Position numbers and translations under genes: made by a program. A DNA stretch of 30,175 bases from Azolla pinnata. Lineage: Eukaryota; Streptophyta; Polypodiopsida; Salviniales; Salviniaceae. Within the stretch, counting starts at the first letter, position 1, and each line of letters starts with the position of its first letter. The notes under the pieces were generated by a model. The model searched no databases. It was given only the letters and a program-made list of their open reading frames with translations, and was not told the DNA's origin. The stretch covers positions 1 to 30,175 of the forward strand of contig JBBBWG010031598.1 in the NCBI GenBank assembly GCA_037176905.1, given 5' to 3'. Below are positions 22,223 through 30,175 of the stretch, one piece after another.

Positions 22223-22425
22223 CAGAAAGATAACTATTTTGCCACCTTCCCCAACTTTGTCTTTTGTTACTGCTACTACACAAATGAAACCTGAGCTCTG
22301 TCGGAAATCGCGAAAGGACCTATTAGTGTTAGATTTACCTTGCCATAACACAGCTGCATTCTTGCATAACTGCACTTTCAATATGCCTCTCTCGCATAAC
22401 TTTATGCATTCCTAGAGATCAAGCC

Positions 22426-25400
22426 TCAATCCAGTTCTGCATAATCCTGCTGTCTTCGCATCAAGTTCTTGATATAATACTTTGACCCTCTCGCCAAATC
22501 TATTCTAGCTTGCCTTTGACTCGGGATACAGCTGATGTCGCATTCAGAGAACCCTCGTCGTACAAACCTTGAAAGAAAACAAGAGATTGATCGAATCAAA
22601 CAAAACACTCGTGCATATTAAGAAGCTGCTTATACTGAGAGATCACTAGCACTATAAAGGGTGGTACCAATCAGCCGTTCTCGTTGTCAGTAAAAACAGC
22701 TTTTCGATCCCCAAGTTTATTGCTTTGTTTTCCATGTAATCTACAAAAATCCATCTTTAGTGCATCCTCTTGACCGCATTGGCACCACTAGCCTTGTCTA
22801 GAAATCATTGTCGAAGGTTTCTCTTACCTAGGAGTTTATCACCTTGACCATGGCCACGACATTCCTCGGAAACAGCAACTGCTGCAATCTCTGCACATTT
22901 TTCACTGTGAAACGGAATAAGAGCTCCGCATGCAATTATCGAGGCATCCCTTTCTACCACTATGAAATTGCCGACTTCCTCCAACAGCTGCACACAGCAA
23001 AATTCCAGCAAGAAAGCAAAGGTAATACAAACTTCAGCATCAGTAGTCTAGCATAATAGTTTTGACAGAGAAAACCGAATGGAAATTTCACCTGTTCCCG
23101 GGTTCTCGTTACAAGAATGCCTCTTTCCTCGAGAGGACGAAGCAACTCTTCAATCTTCGGCACATCACCCACTTGTGCTGACCTTGTACCCTCGTATCTA
23201 TCACTGTTTGTGGGTCATCAATGGCTTCAATAAGCTTGCCAAATACAAAAGACATGAGTTCCTAAGTTTCAGAAGAAGGGTTCAAATAGCTTGCCTTGCA
23301 ACCATAGCTCCAACACCGTCTCGTGTATACAGTTCCAGGAGTAATACACCCTTAATCGTCGCATCTAACAGATGGACCCTCCTCACACCACCCTACCAAA
23401 AGTTCAACACGTAGATTTCAGTTTATGTATATATCATGGGCTCTCTGACTCTATTTTATACTCGGGAGAATCTCAGGTTTACAAGTGTTAAAAATAAGGC
23501 TCCGTTACCCTGCACACAAAAACAGCAGCGGTGAGCTCTGACAGATAACCATATTCTCTGGAAAGCCTTTCTTGACCACCAATGGCGAGTCCCTGGCCAG
23601 TCAGTGAAGCATCACCATTCCCATTTATTGTATCCAACATTCTGCATTTAAGGGCACTATCTGAGCTGCCATTGATCATATCTACTTCCTTTGGATTCCT
23701 GGTCTGCATCAAACCGAGGCTTTTCACATAGTTGATGCCTCCAACTGCTCTCACATAATTTGCGGCTGTTTCGCTCTTTTCTGCCCACTTCCTGATAAGT
23801 CTATCTGCACCTTGAAGTGTCATAAATCTAATGCTTCGACCGTTTTCATCCAGCAAGGGGCCATCTATTAAGCTTATAAGCTTGTCAGCTTGAAGCTCCA
23901 CAGCACATGCAGTTGCAACTTCATATGTACTGTGAAATGAAATAAAAATCAACCTAGCCGTATTACCTTCCTAAGCTCAACAACTTTGAGATAACTATGT
24001 TGGAGGAAATTAGATTTAAGGGTTACATAACTTCGGCTGAAACTGAATTCCTAAACCTTCTGATCAATGTGTATATGACATACTTACTTGCAATTTAAAA
24101 CCTCTCCTGTGTTTGAATATCCAAGGTTTGAGAGAATCACAATGCAGTTGTCTTCTAGCCTCTTTTTTATACGGACAATATCCAATCGTCTAACTTCTCC
24201 AGTTGCCTGATAGTCAATGCCATCAATAACACCTCTTCGCTGTTGTAGGACAGTGAATTCCATCTCAATTCCCATTCAAAAATAGTATAATGTTAACTGA
24301 GTTCGACATTTTCATAAATCATCAAAAGAATATCTCTAGGAAACAACTCAATAACGACCAGTTTATGCTTATATGAGAACAAATTTCACAACGAAGATTC
24401 ATAACATAAATGTCCTAAAATAATCCGGCGTTGGCCTCCGAAGCATTGTGCTACAGACATTATTACTATTAATCATCATTCAAAATCAGCACACAGAATA
24501 GTATTTTAAAAGTCAATAAAGATTCAAGTTAGATTTTGGACCTTTGCAGCAACAAAATTGCCACTAGCAACACTAACACCAACATGCCATCTGGCATTTT
24601 CACCATGGCGACGAAGGACAGGGATAGATGGCTGACAAGAGAGCTTCGCTTCTATACTTAATCGAAACTTTCCAGCAACTTCCATGGAAGCCTCGAGGGC
24701 TATATCGTCTGTGATCCTATAAGATCCAGCATAGCGTGGCTTATGGCCTGCACCAATCAAACTGGAAAATCAAAGATATGTGGTAATCACTGGCAATCTT
24801 ACATGCATCACAAACATACAAGTATATATAGGCTAACAACATAGACATGTTGGGTGCACACAGGAAGGTAGAAGCACGTTTTAATTCAAACCCAGGAAAG
24901 TGCACGGCAAAACATTGTTGTCGTGCATATACAAGTACATGTTTTCACATTACTCTTTCAAGGGCATGAGAGATCTTTTATGACATCTCAGGAAATGATA
25001 TCCTGCATATAATCTCTCTGCAACATAAGAAAAGATAAATGAAGAAATTGGGGAAAAGAAAGTTTGCACATTTATCACAGTTCCAAGCATCCAAGAACAT
25101 GGAAATTTTCAATCAGAACCCTGCTCTCATGCGGATAATTAACAAGGCAGATGTTGCTGTACAGATCCGATCCAGCACCAAGCTGGTACCATGGTCACAT
25201 GCAGGTACAATTAGGAGCGTTGAGGGTGCAGAAATGCCCACAAATTGTGGATTTCAACAGCAGAGAGTTCTACATTTTCTCATTTTTGATTGATTCAATT
25301 TATCTGGTTTATGTTCTTCAACAGAAGGTAATGCCTCTACCGCAAACAGAGAGGCCACAGAAAATCTTAGATTAGAAACAAAGAATGTAACATGATTGAT

Positions 25401-26448
25401 CCTTTAAGTTTTACAAATTAATCATTTACAAAGATTTTCCCATCAAACCCCTGGATTACTTGTGCTTAAACCTACCTACCTTTTTCATATAGGAGCTTAT
25501 CAATTTGCAAATGTGTTGCAGGTATGATAACCAGTTTGATGCCAAGACCATGAAGAAGAGATATATCCTATTAAAACAGAAACAACATATATGACGGTGT
25601 GTTTTAATTAGATAGCATTTATGCATTAACGCATTGATGCAGAAGGAAGTATATCACTCTTCAATAAGCGCATACATATGTACATCAAGGTCCCAGCAAC
25701 TTGATTGTGAAGAAAAAGCAACATTATGCATAATTTAAAACATTATACACACGAAAGAAGAATGCATGCATGTGTGTACTGCAAAAACGATTCAAAAATC
25801 TATGTAGATAAAAGAATTACACACATTTTGGTGAATTATATATTCATAATTATGCCCAAATAACTGTAATACCTACAAATGAATGACCTATGTATACATG
25901 ATACGAATAATGGCATTCATACCAGCAAAGAAAGTGTAAAACATCGATCAAGAGAAGAGTACCTGGCATACACCATCCAACCATGGGCTATCAATGATCT
26001 CCGAGGAAACAATGAGAACAAAAGTGCTACCTTGATGGCCCCGTATATACGGCCATGCCTCTCGAAACCAATGTACAAAGTTGGCCTCAGATTCTCTGTC
26101 TTCTTTGTGCAAGGACTCTGAATCCAAAGACAAGCAGCTGGACGGAGTAAATTTGACTGCATCCATGACTTGGACAGAAGAAGATGACGATGATGAAGGG
26201 AGGGATGGTGATGGTGATGCTTGTGATGAGGTTGAGCAATTAGAAATGGAGGATGTTCTCCCATTGCAGCAGTTGGGCACAGGGAAGAAGTTACAGGACC
26301 TGTTCATAGTAGCTGTTGTTTTTGTTGTTGAAGAAGGAGGGAAGATCACCATGCCTTCCGGATCCTTGAAGAATGTAGGAAACTGCTTGTGATGTCTTCT
26401 TCTGCTGATCAGTTGAGGCTCCATTGAATAGGTGTGAGAAAGCATCAT
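22426..26448 (-). CDS. NAGS: N-acetylglutamate synthase (amino-acid kinase fold plus GNAT domain), 10 exons, 645 aa
   Basis: Transfers acetyl from acetyl-CoA to the amino group of glutamate, the first step of ornithine and arginine synthesis; plant enzymes are plastid-located. Coding exons (minus): 26448-25963, 25567-25480, 24747-24542, 24239-24088, 23929-23509, 23392-23295, 23203-23092, 22987-22828, 22740-22668, 22567-22426; phases join to 1938 nt. Residues 1-120 are Ser/Thr-rich with early basic residues, consistent with a plastid transit peptide. The kinase-like regulatory domain starts at [12 protein letters not shown] (124-135), with [30 protein letters not shown] and [16 protein letters not shown]. 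It continues to [18 protein letters not shown]. The GNAT domain covers about 522-640, with acetyl-CoA loop RGHGQG (565-570) and C-terminal [11 protein letters not shown]. The intron between exons 6 and 7 starts with GC. Length fits plant NAGS (about 610 aa). Two adjacent ATGs (26448, 26445) could serve as start. Confidence 0.95.
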
Positions 26449-26487
26449 GATTCTCTCGTTCCGCGAGGTCGATCTACGAAGAATTTC

Positions 26488-26509
26488 TAGGGTTTGGGAG
26501 AAATGGGCC
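26488..26509 (-). promoter_or_regulatory. Telo-box and site II-like (TGGGCC) pair upstream of NAGS
   Basis: On the NAGS strand AAACCCTA (26495-26488) lies 40 bp upstream of the ATG, and the palindromic GGGCCC with TGGGCC (26504-26509) lies about 10 bp further out. Telo-boxes paired with TGGGCC/T elements are known in promoters and leaders of plant growth-related genes. Here they could be in the leader or the core promoter, since the transcription start is unknown. Confidence 0.5.
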
Positions 26510-26587
26510 CAGATGAAGAGGAGGTGAAGAATGGCTTCTTCCCCTTCGTCTTCTTTTGGATAATTCCAGCAGTAGGGATTAGGGTTG

Positions 26588-26820
26588 CCCTTCTTCTTCT
26601 TCCTCTTCTTCTTCTTCGTTCTTCTTCTTCTCCACCTCCTTCTCTTGAGTAGTTCTAGTTGTTTAGGGTTTAGTGTTGCTCTTCTTCTTCTTCTTTCTTC
26701 TTCTTCTTCTTCTTCGCCTTGGGCTTTGTACTTCCTCCTCCGTTCCTATCTTCCGCCTTTATACCTGCTCCCCTGTTGCTGTCTTCTTCTTCTTCTTCTT
26801 CTTCTTCTTTGTTGTATATG
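26588..26820. repeat. Interrupted CTT (GAA on the NAGS strand) microsatellite region
   Basis: Runs of CTT occur at about 26589-26632, 26680-26715 and 26782-26810, separated by pyrimidine-rich spacers. On the NAGS strand this is a purine tract 140-370 bp upstream of the start codon. Polypurine GAA tracts are a common feature of plant leaders and proximal promoters. Confidence 0.85.
26664..26671 (-). promoter_or_regulatory. Second telo-box upstream of NAGS
   Basis: AAACCCTA on the NAGS strand, inside TTTAGGGTTTAG on plus, 216 bp upstream of the ATG. A degenerate third copy (ATTAGGGTTG on plus) lies at about 26579. The short motif can occur by chance; the clustering is the only support. Confidence 0.4.
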
Positions 26821-26860
26821 TATTTCCTCACCTCTTTCTATCGTTCTTTTGGACACATCT

Positions 26861-26930
26861 GCTGCTGCTTCTACTGCTGCTGCTGCTGCTGCTGATGATG
26901 ATGATGATGCTGATGATGATGAGGATTCTT
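26861..26930. repeat. CTG and GAT triplet repeat
   Basis: A run of CTG triplets (about 26872-26894) passes directly into GAT triplets (about 26894-26925). It may be the seed or an outlier of the larger GAT/GGT array that starts at about 27121. Confidence 0.85.
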
Positions 26931-27120
26931 TCCGTCTGTCTGTCTGTGCATTTAGATTTGCTGTTTCTGCAGTTGCATGATGAGCATCTTCATTTCTGCT
27001 CCTTCCCCGTAATGCTGCGGTTCCATATTGCTGCATTCGCCTCGTTCTTTCCTTCCTCCGTGATCGGCATTGCCTGCAACGTGGAGCCCATGTCCTGCTC
27101 CGCATTCAGACACACAGATC

Positions 27121-28575
27121 ATCGCTGATGATGCTGATGCTGATGCTGGTGCTGATGATGCTGATGGTGGTGATGGCGATGGTGATGGTGATGGCGATGG
27201 TGATGGTGGTGGAGATGGCGATGGTGATGGTGATGGTGATGGTGATGATGGTGATGGTGATGATGGTGATGGTGATGATCGTGATGGTCGCTTGAAGTGG
27301 TGGTGATGATGATGATGATGATAGTGCTGATGATGCTGATGGTGCTGATGGTGCTGATGGTGCTGATGGTGCTGATGATGCTGATGATGGTGGTGCTGCT
27401 GATGATGCTGATGTTGCTGGTGATGATGATGATGATAGCGATGGTGGCTTGTGGTGGTGGTGATGATGATGATGGTGATGGTGACAATGGTGATGATGCT
27501 GATGATATTGATGGTGCTGATGATGGTGATGGTGTTGATGGTGCTGATGGTGGTGATGGTGTTGATGGTGCTGATGATGGTGATGGTGACAATGGTGATG
27601 ATGGCGATGGTGACGATGGGTGTGATGATGACAATGGCGGTTGTGACGATTGTGACGATGGGTGTGTGGTGATGCTGGTGATGGTGATGATGGCGATGGT
27701 TGAAGATGGCGACGGGTGGTGATGGTGATGATGGTGATGGTGGTGAAGGTGATGGTGATGATGGTAATGGTGGTGAAGGTGATGGTGATGACAGTGATGG
27801 TGGTGAAGGTGATGGTGATGATGGTGATGGTGGTGGTGGTGATGATGATGATGACGATGATGCTGATGATGTTGATGTTGATGATGCTGATGATGTTGAT
27901 GCGTGTGGCGACGACGGTGGTGGTGGTCATAATGGTGATGATGGTGATGGTGATGCCCGTGGGGGCGATGGTGGTGGTGATCACAATGGTGATGATGGTG
28001 ATCCGATGGTGATCATGGTGATCATGGTGATGGTAGCGGTGGCGAAGGTGACGATGTTGTGATGGTGATGGTAGTGATGGCGAAGGTGACGATGTTGTGA
28101 TGGTGGTGGTGATTATGGTGACGACAGTGATGATGGTTGTGATGGTGATGGTGATGGTGGTGATGACGGTGATCGTGAGATGATGATGATGATGGTGATG
28201 ATGATGATGGTTGTGGCGATGATGATGATGGTGGTGGTGATGATGCCATCAATACTGATGCTGGTGGTGACACAAAGATGATGATGGTGATGGTGGTGAT
28301 GGTGATGGTAGCGATGGCGAAGGTGACGATGTTGTGATGGTGGTGGTGATTATGGTGACGATGGTGATGGTGATGATGGTGATGGTGACGATGGTGACGA
28401 TGGTTGTGATGGTGACGGCGGTGATCGTGAGATCATGATGATGATGATGGGGTGATGGTGATGATGATGGTGATGATGATGCCATCAATAGTGATGCTGG
28501 TGGTGACACAAAGATGATGATGGTGATGGTGGTGATGCTGATGCTGATGATGGTGGCGGCAGTGGTGATGATGAT
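27121..28575. repeat. 1.4-kb GAT/GGT (purine-rich, ATG-dense) array
   Basis: Almost every triplet on plus is GAT, GGT or GCT, or a one-base variant. All frames are therefore long and open: Asp/Gly, Met/Val or Trp readings on plus, and His, Ser or Ile/Thr readings on minus. No conserved protein motif is present, so I treat the frames as repeat artefacts. A larger unit of about 236 bp is duplicated inside it: GATTATGG at 28111 and 28348, and GCCATCAATA at 28245 and 28481. Confidence 0.9.
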
Positions 28576-29483
28576 TTTTTATCAGATCCACTTTTGATCG
28601 GATCCAGAACTAACGAGATTCAGCAACGGCATCATTCTCATTTGTTCGACGTATACATAATAATGTTCTTATGTGGAATTATTCTCCTTCTCTCATTTGT
28701 CTGATTTTTACCCATTTGGGTTATCGTAGCCATTTGACACTATTCATAACTAAGGACATGATGGACATATATTCTGGGGGAAAAAAGAAAGGAACCCACA
28801 AGATTCAGAAAGCAAGATGATGGTAATGATGGTGGTGATGGTGATGAGGGCGCGATTCTATGGTTTTTGATCAGATCAAGACCTAGCAAGATTCACAAAC
28901 AGTAAGATTCCTCTGACTCAATTGCCCGATCGGGATCTGATCAGGCACGAATCTTCTTCTTCGACTGTTTGCAGTGCCCACTGTTCGCGTCGATTCGTTC
29001 TTGTCGGCACCCCCGATCCATTGCATGCATGATTTGCCCTCGCAGAAGCGGCGGTTCGCATGCGCAGATGTGTAAAGGGGAGCGGTTTTGCCAGAACTTT
29101 CCGACAGAACATACAGATGAGGCTGACAGACAATGCATGGATTGTGGATCAGACGATCCATCAGTGTAGCGATCGGAACACGTCTGCGGTGACTAGATCG
29201 ACCATTCCCAGACAAACTGCAGATAAAATCTCCAAATCGCAATCTCCACAAGCTTGGCGTGGCTTGTATCGAAGTTGTGCCACTGTGCTCGAAATAATCG
29301 AGTCCATCGGCTTCTCCTTGGAGGTCATGAATTTCCCTGATTCCTTTTATCTGGCACAATCTGCGTAATAATCTATCTAGTATTATCTCCAGACGATTGC
29401 AAATAAGCCTCGATTAAAAATCCTAACGGAAAATTCTCTGTCTTTCTGGGCGGAACCCACCTTAAGCCCTTAATTAAATAGAC
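28576..29483. other. Unassigned region between the two large arrays
   Basis: No gene is recognised. A 158-codon minus frame (29359-28883) and a 102-codon plus frame (29060-29368) overlap. Neither resembles a known family, and they exclude each other. The block around 28572-28625 (TTTTTATCAGATC, AACGAGATTCA) is echoed at 28861-28910 (TTTTTGATCAGATC, AGCAAGATTCA), with a short GAT/GGT stretch at 28815-28850 before the second copy. Confidence 0.5.
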
Positions 29484-30175
29484 CTTTCAACCCTAAATCC
29501 TTCAAACCCTAAACAAACCCTAAACCTCAGACCTTGAAACCCTAAAAGCCTTGAACCATAGACCTCAGACCTTAAAACCATACAGGCTCGAACCCTAGAC
29601 CTCAAACCTTGAAACCCTAAAAGCCTTGGACCTCATACCTTAAACCCTAAACCCTTAAACCCTAGACCTCAGACCTTAAAACCCTAAAAGACTTGAACCC
29701 TAGACCTTAGACCTTAAAACCCTTGAACCCTAGACCTCAAACCTTAAAACCCTAAAAGCCTTGAACCCTAGATCTCCGACCTTAAAACCCTAAACCCTTA
29801 CACCCTAAACTGCATACCTTAAAACCCTAAATCCTTGAACCGTAGAGCCCAGACCTAGAACCCCTACCTCAAACTGTAAAACCCTAAACCTCAGACTTTA
29901 AAACCCTAAAAGCCTTGAACCCTAGACCTCAGACCTTAAAACCCTAAACCCTTGAGCCCGAGACCTCAGACCTTAAAACCCTAAACCCTCGAACCCTAGA
30001 CCTCAGACCTTAAAACCCTAAACCCTTGAACCCTAGACCTCAGACCTTAAAACCCTAAACCCTTGAGCCTGAGACCTCAGACCTTAAAACCCTAAACCCT
30101 CGAACCCTAGACCTCAGACCTTAAAACCCTAAACCCTTGAACCCTAGACCTCAGACCTTAAAACCCTAAACCCTT
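29484..30175. repeat. Telomere-like 37-bp satellite, running off the right edge
   Basis: The unit combines AAACCCTAAACCCTTGAACC with CTAGACCTCAGACCTTA and has a 37-bp period. Each unit holds CCCTAAA and one or two further CCCT words. Order is poor and monomers are diverged from 29484 to about 29900. Beyond that the array is regular and forms 111-bp trimers: the marker CTTGAGCC(C/T)GAG occurs at 29951 and 30062, with CCCTCGAACC in the next monomer both times. The array continues past the window. Confidence 0.95.

Larger units (their letters stand above)
20016..22425. other. Intergenic region between convergent DIS3L and NAGS genes
   Basis: I recognise no gene. The left part should include the DIS3L 3' untranslated region; an AATGAA-like element lies near 20053. 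The right part lies downstream of the minus-strand NAGS stop codon. Open frames here are under 100 codons. Small tandem repeats (31 bp and 27 bp) and a hairpin are listed separately. A further diverged duplication of about 50 bp (CCCTCC.TAGCCC) occurs at 21619 and 21670. Confidence 0.6.
26510..27120. other. NAGS upstream region
   Basis: No gene is recognised. The open frames on both strands are products of triplet repeats (poly-Leu, poly-Ser or poly-Ala readings). The region holds a CTT tract, a second telo-box and a CTG/GAT tract, annotated separately, and should contain the NAGS promoter. Confidence 0.5.

Noticed and set aside
25039..25375. Plus-strand frames of 74-84 codons opposite NAGS
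   Set aside because: They lie antisense in a NAGS intron and look like nothing known. Likewise the plus frames at 26081-26392 are shadows of NAGS exon 1.
27106..27984. 292-codon minus-strand frame rich in His, Ile and Thr, and several matching frames on both strands
   Set aside because: All frames are open because of the GAT/GGT triplet array. No conserved domain, start context or splice pattern supports a gene.
28883..29359. 158-codon minus-strand open frame
   Set aside because: It resembles no known family, overlaps open frames of similar length on plus, and lies in a repeat-flanked region. Chance openness in GC-richer DNA is the simpler reading.
29484..30175. True chromosome end (telomere)
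   Set aside because: The 7-bp telomere word is embedded in a 37-bp unit and does not run in tandem. The strand orientation is also reversed for a right-hand end.
1..30175. tRNA, rRNA and minor-spliceosome (U12) introns
   Set aside because: I looked for the tRNA T-loop pattern, rRNA-like blocks and ATATCC/GTATCC donors and saw none that held up.

Overview
This is a stretch of plant nuclear DNA with three spliced protein-coding genes, read exon by exon, set among unusually many tandem repeats. A land plant is indicated by three things. The N-acetylglutamate synthase is of the plant kinase plus acetyltransferase type with a Ser-rich leader. The Par14-type parvulin closely resembles the plant form. 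The right edge carries CCCTAAA (Arabidopsis-type telomere) motifs. One gene is a DIS3L-type exosome nuclease, which as far as I recall Arabidopsis lacks, so I lean weakly towards a non-flowering lineage (bryophyte, lycophyte or fern).

Layout: 1-1743 is intergenic with short duplications. 1744-4653 (minus) is a four-exon Par14/PIN4-type prolyl isomerase of 151 aa. A 1-kb, 26-bp-period minisatellite (about 4686-5712) abuts its start codon. About 5830-6700 is a diverged three-module repeat that fills the space upstream of the next gene. 6743-20015 (plus) is a gene of about 33 exons for a DIS3L-like RNase II/RNB exonuclease of about 1209 aa with intact RNB acidic residues. 20016-22425 lies between two convergent genes and holds small tandem repeats and a hairpin. 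22426-26448 (minus) is a ten-exon N-acetylglutamate synthase (645 aa; first step of arginine synthesis, probably in the chloroplast). Upstream of it are a telo-box and a TGGGCC motif, then a CTT/GAA tract. 27121-28575 is a 1.4-kb GAT/GGT array with segmental duplication. 29484-30175 is a 37-bp telomere-like satellite organised as 111-bp trimers and running off the window.

The three genes act in unrelated processes (prolyl isomerisation, 3'-5' RNA decay, arginine synthesis), so the arrangement is ordinary eukaryotic gene neighbourhood, not an operon. I found no previously undescribed multi-gene system. The points most worth checking are the DIS3L orthologue in a plant, the stop-free minisatellite continuous with the Par14 reading frame, the higher-order telomere-like satellite, and the hairpin downstream of NAGS. 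All splice sites were deduced by eye from reading-frame continuity, consensus ends and remembered homologues; no alignment or transcript data were available.
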